NCBI GenBank assembly: GCA_035547695.1
Contig: DASZUK010000033.1
Span: forward strand, 14,340-78,339
DNA from: DASZUK01 sp035547695
GTDB lineage: Bacteria > Actinomycetota > Acidimicrobiia > Acidimicrobiales > RAAP-2
Length of the DNA stretch: 64,000 nt
Direction: 5' to 3'
The first letter of the stretch is position 1. Every line of letters begins with the position of its first letter. The notes under the pieces are model-generated. The model ran no database searches and was not told where the DNA came from. It saw only the letters and a list, made by a program, of their open reading frames with translations. The position numbers were made by a program, and so were the translations under genes. Shown here piece by piece: positions 8,156 through 16,474 of the stretch.

Positions 8156-8181
8156 GCCGGGCCGGGCCGGCCCGGCCCGGC
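8156..8181. terminator. 26-bp perfect palindrome between convergent genes
   Basis: A GCCGGG-type perfect inverted repeat with no spacer lies 13 bp after the efeB stop and 11 bp before the end of the convergent hydrolase gene. It has no U-tract. Its position suggests a bidirectional transcription terminator or mRNA 3'-end stabiliser for both genes. Confidence 0.6.
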
Positions 8182-8192
8182 AGGCAGGTGGG

Positions 8193-9050
8193 TCAGGTGC
8201 CGGCCAGGTGCTCCAGCAGCAGCCGGGTGAGGTCCGGGGCACCCTCTTCGGGGACCCAGTGGCTGACGCCGTCGAGGATCTCGAACCGGTACGGCCCGGT
8301 GACCCAGTCCACGGTGGTCTCCGCCGCCCGGCGGCCCAGGGCGGGGTCGTCGGTGGACCACACGTACAGGGTGGGCACCGCCACCGGCCCGACGTCGCCG
8401 ATGGCCCCCATGGCCCGGTACCAGTTCAGCGCCCCGGTCAGGGCGCCGGGCTGGGTGAGGACGGCCACGTACTCGTCGGTCTGCTCCACCGGCAGCCCGG
8501 TACTGGCGAACAGCTCCCGCAGGCCGGACCCGGAGCCGTCATCGCCGAGCAGTTGCCGCTCGGGCTCGTCGGGCTGCTGGAAGAACGCGAGGTAGGCCAT
8601 CCGGTCGGCCTGGCCGTCCTCCCCGTTGGCGATCACCGCCCCCAGTGCGGCGGGGTGGGGGGTGGACACCGCGGCCAGGCTGCGCACCCGGTCGGGGTGC
8701 CGCGCCGCGGTCACCCAGGCCACCATGCCGCCCCAGTCGTGGCCGACCAGGTCGAAGGTGTCGGCGCCGACCGCGTCGGCCAGCCCCAGCACGTCGTCGA
8801 CCAGGTGGGGCATGCCGTACTGCTCCACCGCCGCCGGCCGGGCCCCGGCCGCGTACCCCCGCTGGTCCGGGGCCACCGCCCGGTAGCCGGCGGCGGCCAG
8901 GGCGGGGAGGACGGCCCGCCAGGACCAGGACGACTGCGGGAACCCGTGCAGCAGCAGCACCGGCCGGCCGCCGGCCGGGCCGGCCACCCGGGCCGTGAAC
9001 GTCAGCCCGTTGGCCTCGATCTCCACCCGGTCGATCGGCTCCGATGCCAC
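8193..9050 (-). CDS. Alpha/beta hydrolase, epoxide-hydrolase-like
   Basis: Cytoplasmic alpha/beta-hydrolase of 285 residues. The oxyanion-hole motif is LLLHGFPQSS (33-40), the nucleophile elbow is VGHDWGG with Asp105 as nucleophile (as in epoxide hydrolases and haloalkane dehalogenases rather than Ser esterases), and the catalytic His lies in DGVSHWVPEE near residue 264. The GTG start (MASEPIDRVEIEANG) is chosen because it precedes the conserved beta-strand region. It is the third gene downstream of cimA on the minus strand, 80 bp after the unknown protein gene. Substrate unknown. Confidence 0.87.
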   Translation of the reverse strand: MASEPIDRVEIEANGLTFTARVAGPAGGRPVLLLHGFPQSSWSWRAVLPALAAAGYRAVAPDQRGYAAGARPAAVEQYGMPHLVDDVLGLADAVGADTFDLVGHDWGGMVAWVTAARHPDRVRSLAAVSTPHPAALGAVIANGEDGQADRMAYLAFFQQPDEPERQLLGDDGSGSGLRELFASTGLPVEQTDEYVAVLTQPGALTGALNWYRAMGAIGDVGPVAVPTLYVWSTDDPALGRRAAETTVDWVTGPYRFEILDGVSHWVPEEGAPDLTRLLLEHLAGT

Positions 9051-9130
9051 CGCTTCCCCCTTCGGCCACGTACCCTCGTGCTCCGGCGCCGGCGGCCTCG
9101 CCCCCGGACGGTCCGGCCCGGCCGGTCGGC

Positions 9131-9664
9131 TCAGGCCGGCTGCGGCTCCCCGGCTCCGGCCAACTCGGCCCAGCCACCGGCGGCCACCGCGTCGGCCACC
9201 TGGTCGGGGGTCAGCCGCAGGGTGGCCTCCGGCACCCGGTCCACCAGGGCCCGCTGCACGAAGTAGTCGTGGGACACCGACTGGAAGGCCCGCCGCCGGT
9301 CCTCCACCAGGTCGGCCGGGGCGGCGCCCAGGAACCCCCACAGGTTGAGGGCGGCCCTGACGTCGTGGACGCTGGGCGCCCGGCCGAACAGGGCCGAGCG
9401 CCGGGAGGCCAGCAGGGCCACCCCGACCACCACGTCGTCGGCGTGCTCCCCGGCGGCCAACTGCAGCCGGTCCTCGAACCGCCGGGCCAGCCGCAGGGCG
9501 AACCCCTGGTCCGGACCGGGGGTGCCCATGGTGGGGCCGGCCGGCTGGACCGGCACCCGCAGCTCCGCCGGCCGGTCGGCGGTCCACCGGCCGGGCACCT
9601 CTAGGCGGAGGGACGGCCGGACCTGGTCGGCCTCGGTGATCGGGACGAAGCTGGGCTGGGTCAT
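9131..9664 (-). CDS. Conserved-looking hypothetical protein downstream of cimA
   Basis: 177-residue soluble protein that I do not recognise. No signal peptide, membrane segment or metal motif is seen. It contains an N-terminal strand-rich part (LRLEVPGRW...AELRVPVQPAGPTMGTPGPDQGFALRLA) and a helical C-terminal half. ATG at 9664 is the start because it lies 11 bp after the cimA stop, implying co-transcription with cimA and the hydrolase. The coding bias is normal for the window. It may be an uncharacterised actinobacterial family, but no function is assigned. Confidence 0.75.
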   Translation of the reverse strand: MTQPSFVPITEADQVRPSLRLEVPGRWTADRPAELRVPVQPAGPTMGTPGPDQGFALRLARRFEDRLQLAAGEHADDVVVGVALLASRRSALFGRAPSVHDVRAALNLWGFLGAAPADLVEDRRRAFQSVSHDYFVQRALVDRVPEATLRLTPDQVADAVAAGGWAELAGAGEPQPA

Positions 9665-9675
9665 CGCCGCCGAGG

Positions 9676-11400
9676 TTACTTGGCCAGGTGCAGCAGGGCG
9701 AAGACGATGGAGTCGTACAGGGCCTGCCAACTGGCCTCGATGATGTTCTCGGACACCCCGATGGTGGTCCAGGTCCGCCGGTCGTCGGCGGTGTCCACCA
9801 GCACCCGGGTGACCGCCCCGGTGCCCCGGCCGGTGTCCAGCACCCGCACCCGGTAGTCGGTCAGCCGCACCCCGGACAGCGCCGGGAAGTGGGGCCCGAT
9901 GGCCTGGCGCAGGGCGGCGTCCAGGGCGTTGACCGGGCCGTTGCCCTCCGCCGTGGCCACCATCCGGTCGGCGCCGACGTGCACCTTGACGGTGGCCTCG
10001 GTCGTCATGTCGGCCGTGCCGGACGTTTCCGCGGAGACGTCCGCGCCGGTCGTTGCCCACCCGGCCCGGTCGGGCCCGGCGCGGTGCGGGAGGTGGTCGG
10101 TGATGACCCGGAAGGACTCGACGGTGAAGAAGTCCGGCTCCCAGCCGGTGGCCCGGCGGAGCAGCAGCTCCAGGGAGCCGTCGGCGACCTCGAAGTGGTA
10201 GCCGACGTGCTCAAGCTGCTTCAACTGGTCCAGCACCCGGCCGATGACCTCGCCGTCCAGGTCCAGGCCGATCTCGGCGGCCTTCATGGCCAGGGTGGAC
10301 CGGCCGGCCATCTCGGACACGACCACCCGGGTGCCGTTGCCGACCAGGTCGGGGCTGATGTGCTCGTACAGGTCGCGGCGGCGGGCCACCGCGCTGGCGT
10401 GCAGGCCGGCCTTGTGGGCGAACACCGACGACCCCACGTAGGGCTGCTGGGGGTCCGGGGTGACGTTGACCAGCTCGGCGATGTGGTGGGCCACCGGGGT
10501 CAGCCGCTCCAGGCGGTCGGCCGGGATGGTGCGGATGTGCAGCTTCAGGGACAGGTTGGGGATGGCGGCGGACAGGTCGGTGTTGCCGGCCCGCTCGCCG
10601 TAGCCGTTGATGCACCCCTGCACCTGGGTGACCCCGGCCTCGACGGCCACCAGGGAGTTGGCGACGGCGCAGCCGGTGTCGTTGTGGCAGTGGATGCCGA
10701 GGCCGGCGCTGCTGTGCTCCCGGACGTCGGCCACCGCCTGGCCGATCTGGTCCGGCAGGGAGCCGCCGTTGGTGTCGCAGAGCACCAGGGCCTCGGCCCC
10801 GGCGGCCTCCGCGGCGTCCAGCACCCGGAGGGAGAAGTCGCGGTGGTGCCGCCAGCCGTCGAAGAAGTGCTCGGCGTCCACGAACACCCGCATGCCGTGG
10901 TCCCGGAGGTAGGCCACCGAGTCGCGGACCATGGCGACGCCCTCGTCCAGTGTGGTCCGCAGGGCTTCCTCGACGTGGCGGTCCCAGCTCTTGGCCACGA
11001 TGCAGGCCACCGGGGCCCCGGAGCGGACCAGGTGGCCGAGGACGGGGTCGCCCTCGGCCTTGCCGCCGGCCCGGCGGGTGGACCCGAAGGCGACCAGGGT
11101 GGCGGTGTGCAGCGTCAGCTCGGCGGCGGCCCGGGCGAAGAACTCCTCGTCCTTCGGGTTGGCCCCCGGCCAGCCGCCCTCGATGTAGGCCACCCCCAGG
11201 TGGTCGAGCTGCTGGGCCACCCGCAGCTTGTCGTCCACGGTCAGCGACAGCCCCTCCTGCTGGCTGCCGTCCCGCAGGGTGGTGTCGAAGATGTCCACCG
11301 CCTCCGGCAAGGTGGGCAGTCGGTAGTCGTGGGCCCCACCTGAGTGGGTGTGGCCGGCGTGGCTGTGCCCGCCGTGGGTGTGGCGGCCGTCAGTCGACAT
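9676..11400 (-). CDS. cimA: (R)-citramalate synthase with a His-rich N-terminus
   Basis: Condenses pyruvate and acetyl-CoA to citramalate, feeding a threonine-independent route to 2-oxobutyrate and isoleucine. The HMGL-like TIM barrel starts with VDIFDTTLRDGSQQEGLSL (about residues 36-54), has the metal-site motif GIHCHNDTGCAVANSLVAV, and is followed by a LeuA-type C-terminal allosteric domain. The Q-Q-E-G pattern and GWPGANPKDEEFF are typical of the CimA branch rather than LeuA. Residues 7-24 (HTHGGHSHAGHTHSGGAH) are unusually His-rich. Its start overlaps the ilvE 3' end by 11 bp; it belongs to the leuB-ilvE-cimA unit behind a predicted attenuator. Confidence 0.9.
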   Translation of the reverse strand: MSTDGRHTHGGHSHAGHTHSGGAHDYRLPTLPEAVDIFDTTLRDGSQQEGLSLTVDDKLRVAQQLDHLGVAYIEGGWPGANPKDEEFFARAAAELTLHTATLVAFGSTRRAGGKAEGDPVLGHLVRSGAPVACIVAKSWDRHVEEALRTTLDEGVAMVRDSVAYLRDHGMRVFVDAEHFFDGWRHHRDFSLRVLDAAEAAGAEALVLCDTNGGSLPDQIGQAVADVREHSSAGLGIHCHNDTGCAVANSLVAVEAGVTQVQGCINGYGERAGNTDLSAAIPNLSLKLHIRTIPADRLERLTPVAHHIAELVNVTPDPQQPYVGSSVFAHKAGLHASAVARRRDLYEHISPDLVGNGTRVVVSEMAGRSTLAMKAAEIGLDLDGEVIGRVLDQLKQLEHVGYHFEVADGSLELLLRRATGWEPDFFTVESFRVITDHLPHRAGPDRAGWATTGADVSAETSGTADMTTEATVKVHVGADRMVATAEGNGPVNALDAALRQAIGPHFPALSGVRLTDYRVRVLDTGRGTGAVTRVLVDTADDRRTWTTIGVSENIIEASWQALYDSIVFALLHLAK

Positions 11401-12319
11401 AGTCCAGCCAGTCCTTGTACCGGTCGACCTCGCCGCGGACGGTGGCGAAGTAGGTCTGCTGGATCTCGGTGGTGATGGGGCCGGGCCTGCCGGCGCCGAC
11501 CGGGCGGTCGTCGACGGACCGGATGGGGACCACCTCGGCGGCGGTGCCGGTGAGGAAGGCCTCGTCGGCCAGGTACAGGTCGGTGCGGATGAGCTGCTCG
11601 TGGCGGACCTCGTAGCCGAGGTCGGCGGCGATGGTCTCGACGGTGTCCTGGGTGATGCCGTCGAGGGCCCCGGCGTCGGAGGTGGGCGGGGTGAGCAGAA
11701 CGCCGTCGCGGACCACGAAGATGTTCTCGCCGGTGCACTCGGACACCCGGCCGTCGGAGGTGAGCAGGATGGCCTCGTCGTAGCCGGCCTTCAACGCCTC
11801 CACCTTGGCCAGGGAGGAGTTGACGTACATGCCGGTGCCCTTGGCCGCGGTGGGGACGGCGTTGGGGTCGTGGCGGCGCCAGGAGCTGATCTTCATGGAC
11901 ACCCCGTTGGCCACCCCGTCGTCACCCAGGTAGGTGCCCCACGGCCAGGCCGCGATGGACACGTTGACCGGGCTGGGCAGCGGGTTGAGGCCCATCTCGC
12001 CGTAGCCCAGGTAGACCAGCGGGCGCAGGTAGCAGCCGTCGGGGAGGTCGTTGACGCGGACCACCTCCCGTGAGGCCTCGACGATCTGGTCCTCGGTGAA
12101 CGGGACGTCGATGAGGAAGATGCCGGCGGAGGCGAACAGCCGCCGGATGTGGTCGGCCAGCCGGAACACGGCCACCCCCCGCGGGGTGGGGTAGGCACGG
12201 ATGCCCTCGAACACCCCGGAGCCGTAGTGCATGGTGTGGGTGAGGACGTGCACGGTGGCGTCGGCCCAGTCCACCAGGTCGCCGTCCATCCAGATCTTCT
12301 TGGTCGGGGTGATGGGCAT
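11390..12319 (-). CDS. ilvE: Branched-chain amino acid aminotransferase (class IV PLP)
   Basis: Transfers the amino group between glutamate and the 2-keto acids of Leu, Ile and Val. The 309-residue protein has the fold-type IV layout: HYGSGVFEGIRAY near residue 31, the PLP lysine in TAAKGTGMYVNS, and the cofactor-binding segment GRVSECTGENIFVV, with TGTAAEVVPI near the C-terminus. Start ATG lies 5 bp after the leuB stop. With leuB upstream and cimA overlapping downstream, it forms a branched-chain biosynthetic operon controlled by the leader at 13.5 kb. Confidence 0.95.
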   Translation of the reverse strand: MPITPTKKIWMDGDLVDWADATVHVLTHTMHYGSGVFEGIRAYPTPRGVAVFRLADHIRRLFASAGIFLIDVPFTEDQIVEASREVVRVNDLPDGCYLRPLVYLGYGEMGLNPLPSPVNVSIAAWPWGTYLGDDGVANGVSMKISSWRRHDPNAVPTAAKGTGMYVNSSLAKVEALKAGYDEAILLTSDGRVSECTGENIFVVRDGVLLTPPTSDAGALDGITQDTVETIAADLGYEVRHEQLIRTDLYLADEAFLTGTAAEVVPIRSVDDRPVGAGRPGPITTEIQQTYFATVRGEVDRYKDWLDYVD

Positions 12320-12324
12320 GGCGG

Positions 12325-13344
12325 TCAGAGCCTTTCTGCGATGGCGTCGCCGACGGCGGCGGTGGACTGGGGTTGACCGGGCCCGGCGTCGATGTAGGCC
12401 CGGACGGCCTTGTTGATCCGGGCGGCCGCGTCGGCCTCGCCCAGGTGGTCGAGCATCAGGGAGGCCGACACCACCGCGGCCAGTGGGTTGGCGACGCCCT
12501 GGCCGGCGATGTCATGGGCGGCGCCGTGGACCGGCTCGAACAGGGACGGGCCGGTGCGGGCCGGGTTGAGGTTGGCGGAGGCGGCGAACCCGATGCCGCC
12601 GGTGACGGCGCCGGCCAGGTCGGTGAGGATGTCGCCGAACAGGTTGTCGGTGACGATCACGTCGTAGCGGGAGGCCCGCTCGACCAGGTAGATGCAGGCG
12701 GCGTCGACGTGGTTGTAGTCGTGGGCCACGTCGGGGAACTCCGGGGCCAGGTCGTTGACGGTGCGCTGCCAGAGGTCGCCGGAGAAGGTGAGGACGTTGG
12801 TCTTGTGCACCAGGGTCAGCCGGTGGGCCGGACGGCTCTGGGCCAGCTCGAAGGCGAACCGGGCGCACCGCTCGGCGCCCATCCGGGTGTTGACGGACCC
12901 CTGGGTGGCCACCTCGAACGGGGTGCCCTTCCGGAGGAAGCCGCCCTCGCCGGCGTAGGTGCCCTCGGTGTTCTCCCGGACGACCACGAAGTCGGCCCCC
13001 TCGGCGATGGACCCGGGGACGCCGACGAACGGCCGCAGGTTGACGTACAGGTCCAGCTCGAACCGCATCCGGAGCAGCAGGCCCCGCTCCAGGGTGCCGG
13101 GGGGCACGGTGGTGTCGCCGACCGGCGGCCCGACCGCGCCGAGCAGGATGGCGTCGAACCCGCGGAGCTCGTCCAGGACGGCGTCGGGCAGGACGTCGCC
13201 GGTGCGGACGTACCGGTCGGCGCCGAGGTCGTAGTCGACGGTGTCCAGGGACACCCCGGCGGCGGCCACCACCTTCAGGGCCTCGGCCAGCACCTCGGGA
13301 CCGATGCCGTCGCCGCCGATCACCGCCACCCGATGGCCGCTCAC
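12325..13344 (-). CDS. leuB: 3-isopropylmalate dehydrogenase
   Basis: Oxidatively decarboxylates 3-isopropylmalate in leucine synthesis, using NAD+ and a divalent metal. A 339-residue protein beginning MSGHRVAVIGGDGIGPEV; the GTG start is chosen because the nucleotide-binding GGDGIGPEV normally lies within the first 20 residues. Diagnostic motifs are VVRENTEGTYAGEGGF, the metal/substrate site around YDVIVTDNLFGDILTDLAG, and FEPVHGAAHDIAG near the C-terminus. First gene of leuB-ilvE-cimA; a leader peptide and terminator-like hairpin lie 108-194 bp upstream. Confidence 0.95.
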   Translation of the reverse strand: MSGHRVAVIGGDGIGPEVLAEALKVVAAAGVSLDTVDYDLGADRYVRTGDVLPDAVLDELRGFDAILLGAVGPPVGDTTVPPGTLERGLLLRMRFELDLYVNLRPFVGVPGSIAEGADFVVVRENTEGTYAGEGGFLRKGTPFEVATQGSVNTRMGAERCARFAFELAQSRPAHRLTLVHKTNVLTFSGDLWQRTVNDLAPEFPDVAHDYNHVDAACIYLVERASRYDVIVTDNLFGDILTDLAGAVTGGIGFAASANLNPARTGPSLFEPVHGAAHDIAGQGVANPLAAVVSASLMLDHLGEADAAARINKAVRAYIDAGPGQPQSTAAVGDAIAERL

Positions 13345-13451
13345 CAGTTCACCTGCGCCGTGCGCACTGCTGCTCCTCTCGTGCCGGCCGCCGCGGTGGC
13401 GGCCGGTCCCTCCCTGTCGTCCTGTCCCTTGTCGTCCTGTCCCCGGAAATG

Positions 13452-13502
13452 AAAAACCGCCCACGGTGTGGACGGTCGAAGAGGCACGCACCGGGGGGTG
13501 CG
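13452..13502 (-). terminator. Attenuator hairpins in the leuB leader
   Basis: Read on the minus strand, a 9-bp stem (13456-13464 with 13468-13476, one G-U pair, 3-nt loop) is followed directly by TTTTT (complement of 13452-13456), a standard rho-independent terminator. Upstream lies a second hairpin CGCACC/GGTGCG (13487-13492 with 13497-13502). Both are between a short leader peptide ending at 13506 and the leuB start, matching the layout of a ribosome-mediated attenuator. Confidence 0.75.
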
Positions 13503-13505
13503 GGC

Positions 13506-13538
13506 CTACGGGATAATGAATACCGGCTTCAGGTCCAT
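13506..13538 (-). CDS. Leader peptide of the leuB-ilvE-cimA unit (MDLKPVFIIP)
   Basis: A 10-codon reading frame, ATG to TAG, with Leu, Val and two adjacent Ile codons (ATT ATC) next to the stop. It lies directly upstream of the two leader hairpins. Ribosome stalling at the Ile pair would change leader folding when Ile-tRNA is scarce, which suits an operon containing citramalate synthase and ilvE. The Shine-Dalgarno is weak (GGGAG about 11 nt upstream). No protein evidence is possible from sequence alone. Confidence 0.6.
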   Translation of the reverse strand: MDLKPVFIIP

Positions 13539-13738
13539 CGCCCGTAAGTCTCCCGTACCGGCGGCCCGGCGTCAACCGGTTCGTTGCACGTCCTACCACC
13601 TGCCCCGGCCGGTCGGGCCCCTGGCGGCGACCCCTCGCGGCGGGGCGGTGCCCGGCGTGGCGGATGAATGGGGGACCCCCGCAGATCGAATGGCGCGCCG
13701 TGGAGGACGGCGCCGGGGAGCCGGTAGCGTGGGAGGCC

Positions 13739-14239
13739 GTGACCGATCCCCATGCCAACGCCGCCCAGCCGGCCCGGCTGACCCAGGCGACCCACGACCG
13801 GCTGCAGGCCGAGCTGGAGGACCTGACCACCCGGGGCCGGGTAGAGATCGCCCAGGCCATCGAGGCGGCCCGGGCGTTGGGGGACCTGTCGGAGAACGGG
13901 GACTACCACGCCGCCAAGGACACCCAGGGGAAGATGGAGTCCCGCATCCGGCAGCTCCAGGCCCTGTTGAAGCACGCCCAGATCGTGGAGGGGGGCGGCG
14001 ACGGCAGCGGCACGGTGGACCACGGGGTGGTGGTCACCATCCGATACGAGGGGGACGACGAGGACGACACCCAGGCCTTCTTCGTGGGGTCCATCGAGGA
14101 GCAGCACGGCGACCTGCCGGTGGTGTCCCCCAGCGCCCCGCTGGGGCAGGCCCTGATGGGCAAGGCGGCGGGGGCCACGGTGGAGTACGAGGCCCCCGGC
14201 GGGACGCTGCGGGTGGAGATCGTGAAGGTGGGGGCCTGA
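13739..14239 (+). CDS. greA: GreA-type transcript cleavage factor
   Basis: Binds RNA polymerase and stimulates cleavage of backtracked RNA. The 166-residue protein has an N-terminal coiled coil with LTQATHDRLQAELEDL, the acidic-tip signature ALGDLSENGDYHAAKDTQGKME (DLSEN and DYHAAKD supply the catalytic acidic residues), and a C-terminal FKBP-like domain ending LRVEIVKVGA. GTG at 13739 gives the usual GreA length; an upstream ATG at 13664 would add an unlikely 25-residue leader. The stop overlaps the ATG of leuC (TGATG), so it is translationally coupled to the leucine genes, an unusual partner. Confidence 0.9.
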   Translation: MTDPHANAAQPARLTQATHDRLQAELEDLTTRGRVEIAQAIEAARALGDLSENGDYHAAKDTQGKMESRIRQLQALLKHAQIVEGGGDGSGTVDHGVVVTIRYEGDDEDDTQAFFVGSIEEQHGDLPVVSPSAPLGQALMGKAAGATVEYEAPGGTLRVEIVKVGA

Positions 14240-15654
14240 TGGCCGGGAACCCGAGGACGCTGTCGGAGAAGGTGTGGGACGCCCACGTGGTGCACCAGGC
14301 CGAGGGTGAGCCGGACCTGCTGTTCATCGACCTGCACCTGGTGCACGAGGTGACGTCGCCGCAGGCGTTCGACGGCCTCCGGATGGCGGGCCGGAAGGTG
14401 CGCCGGCCGGACCTGACGGTGGCCACCGCCGACCACAACGTGCCGACCACCGACATCGACAAGCCGGTGGCCGACCCGGTCTCGGCCAAGCAGTTGTCGG
14501 TGCTGAACGCCAACTGCGCCGAGTTCGGCATCACCTGCTACCCGATGGGGGACGCCAACCAGGGCATCGTGCACGTCATCGGGCCGGAGCAGGGGCTGAC
14601 GCAGCCGGGGATGACCATTGTGTGCGGGGACAGCCACACGTCCACCCACGGCGCCTTCGGGGCCCTGGCCTTCGGCATCGGGACCAGCGAGGTGGAGCAC
14701 GTGCTGGCCACCCAGACCCTGCCGCAGCACCGGCCGGCCACCATGGCGGTGACGGTCGACGGGGAGCTGCCGGCCGGGGTGACCGCCAAGGACGTGGTGC
14801 TGGCGGTCATCGGCCGCATCGGCACCGGCGGCGGCATGGGCCACGTCATCGAGTACCGCGGGGCGGCCATCCGGTCGCTGTCCATGGAAGGCCGGATGAC
14901 GGTGTGCAACATGAGCATCGAGGGCGGCGCCCGGGCCGGGATGGTGGCGCCGGACGACACCACGTTCGAGTACCTGGAGGGCCGGCCGCACGCCCCGAAG
15001 GGGACGGCGTGGGACGAGGCGGTGGCGTACTGGAAGGCGCTGCCCACCGACGACGGGGCCACGTTCGACAAGGAGGTGGTGCTGGACGGCGGGCGGCTGG
15101 TGCCGTACGTGAGCTGGGGCACCAACCCGGCCCAGGTGGCCCCGATCGACGGGGTCATCCCGGACCCGGGCTCGTTCGCGGACCACCACGACCGCGACTC
15201 GGCGGCCCGGGCGCTGGCCTACATGGGGCTGGCCGCGGGGACCCCGCTGCGGGAGGTGCCGGTGGACACGGTGTTCCTGGGGTCGTGCACCAACTCCCGC
15301 ATCGAGGACCTCCGGGCGGCCGCCGCGGTGCTGGACGGCCGGCAGGTGCGGTCGGGGATGCGGGCGCTGGTGGTGCCGGGGTCGCACCGGGTGAAGGCCC
15401 AGGCGGAGGCGGAGGGGCTGGACAAGGTGTTCGTGGCGGCCGGCTTCGACTGGCGGGAGCCGGGCTGCTCGATGTGCCTGGCGATGAACCCGGACAAGCT
15501 GTCGCCGGGCGAGCGGTGCGCGTCGACGTCCAACCGGAACTTCGAGGGCCGGCAGGGCCGCGGCGGCCGCACCCACCTGGTGTCCCCCGAGGTGGCCGCG
15601 GCCACCGCGGTGGCCGGGCACTTCGCCACCCCGTCCGACCTGGAGGCACGATGA
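14239..15654 (+). CDS. leuC: 3-isopropylmalate dehydratase large subunit
   Basis: Aconitase-family subunit carrying the [4Fe-4S] cluster that isomerises 2- to 3-isopropylmalate. The 471-residue protein has MAGNPRTLSEKVWDAHVV, GDSHTSTHGAFGALAFGIGTSEVEHVLATQ, and the cluster ligands in FLGSCTNSRIEDL and CSMCLAMNPD. SNRNFEGRQGRGGRTHL is the substrate-binding end. ATG overlaps the greA stop, and its stop overlaps the leuD ATG (ATGA). Works as a heterodimer with LeuD. Confidence 0.97.
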   Translation: MAGNPRTLSEKVWDAHVVHQAEGEPDLLFIDLHLVHEVTSPQAFDGLRMAGRKVRRPDLTVATADHNVPTTDIDKPVADPVSAKQLSVLNANCAEFGITCYPMGDANQGIVHVIGPEQGLTQPGMTIVCGDSHTSTHGAFGALAFGIGTSEVEHVLATQTLPQHRPATMAVTVDGELPAGVTAKDVVLAVIGRIGTGGGMGHVIEYRGAAIRSLSMEGRMTVCNMSIEGGARAGMVAPDDTTFEYLEGRPHAPKGTAWDEAVAYWKALPTDDGATFDKEVVLDGGRLVPYVSWGTNPAQVAPIDGVIPDPGSFADHHDRDSAARALAYMGLAAGTPLREVPVDTVFLGSCTNSRIEDLRAAAAVLDGRQVRSGMRALVVPGSHRVKAQAEAEGLDKVFVAAGFDWREPGCSMCLAMNPDKLSPGERCASTSNRNFEGRQGRGGRTHLVSPEVAAATAVAGHFATPSDLEAR

Positions 15655-16250
15655 AGCCGGTGACGATCATCACCGCCCGGGCGGTCCCGCTGGACCGCTC
15701 CGACGTGGACACCGACCAGATCATCCCGTCGGACTGGTTGAAGCGGGTGGAGCGGACCGGGTTCGGGGCCGGGCTGTTCTCGGAGTGGCGCGACGACCGC
15801 GACTTCGTGTTGAACCAGCCCCACCACGTCGGCGCCGGCATCCTGGTGGCCGGCCACAACTTCGGCACCGGGTCGTCCCGGGAGCACGCGGTGTGGGCCC
15901 TGTTGGACTACGGGTTCGAGGCGGTGGTGTCGTCGCAGTTCGCGGACATCTTCCGGAACAACTGCACCAAGCAGGGGCTGGTGCCGGTGCAGGTCACCCC
16001 GGAGGTGCTGCGGGCGCTGTTCGACGCCATCGACGCCGACCCGTCGGTGGAGCTGACCATCGACGTGGCCCGGGGCACCGTCGAGGCCCCGGCGGCCGGC
16101 ATCACCGCCACGTTCCCGCTGGACGAGTTCACCCGGGAGCGGCTGCTGAACGGCTGGGACGACATCGGGCTGTCGCTGCGGTACGAGGACGACCTGGAGG
16201 CCTACGAGGCCGCCCGGCCGTCCTGGCTGCCGACCACCGCTCCCGCCTGA
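15651..16250 (+). CDS. leuD: 3-isopropylmalate dehydratase small subunit
   Basis: Swivel-domain partner of LeuC. The 199-residue protein has DVDTDQIIPSDWLKRV near the N-terminus and the active-site serine loop HNFGTGSSREHAVWAL (about residues 69-84), followed by FADIFRNNCTKQGLVPV. The ATG overlaps the leuC stop. Its last 49 bp overlap, tail to tail, the convergent ferredoxin gene, so both 3' ends are double-coding. Confidence 0.97.
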   Translation: MKPVTIITARAVPLDRSDVDTDQIIPSDWLKRVERTGFGAGLFSEWRDDRDFVLNQPHHVGAGILVAGHNFGTGSSREHAVWALLDYGFEAVVSSQFADIFRNNCTKQGLVPVQVTPEVLRALFDAIDADPSVELTIDVARGTVEAPAAGITATFPLDEFTRERLLNGWDDIGLSLRYEDDLEAYEAARPSWLPTTAPA

Positions 16251-16474
16251 CCCCGGTCGGCTCGACGGAGGGCCAGGGCCAGCTTCGGGCACATGGCGGC
16301 CGCCCGGCGGGCTGTGCGGAGCCGGGCGGCGGGGACGTCGCCACTGGCCACCATCGGGTAGCCCCAGTCGTCCAGGGCCACCAGGCCGGGGGCCACCTCC
16401 GCGCAGAGGCCGTGGCCGTCACAGCCGATGGGGTCCACCTCCAACCGGTACCGGCCGGAGCCTGCCGGCCTCAT
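16202..16474 (-). CDS. Small [3Fe-4S]-type ferredoxin
   Basis: 90-residue electron carrier. The cysteine pattern is CDGHGLC (C-x5-C) near residue 21 and a distal CP in AAAMCPKLALAL, typical of single-cluster [3Fe-4S] ferredoxins that serve P450s or reductases; DDWGYP is the usual central motif. The ATG overlaps the stop of the NuoF-like gene (ATGA). It is the last gene of a five-gene redox operon and probably passes electrons to or from the flavoprotein. The extreme C-terminus runs into leuD on the other strand. Confidence 0.85.
   Translation of the reverse strand: MRPAGSGRYRLEVDPIGCDGHGLCAEVAPGLVALDDWGYPMVASGDVPAARLRTARRAAAMCPKLALALRRADRGQAGAVVGSQDGRAAS

Noticed and set aside
13540..13738. 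Leucine leader upstream of greA-leuC-leuD on the plus strand
   Set aside because: No Leu-rich short frame or T-run hairpin on this strand; the visible leader belongs to the divergent leuB unit.
13664..13738. Upstream ATG as the greA start
   Set aside because: It would add 25 residues that do not resemble GreA; GTG at 13739 gives the standard length.
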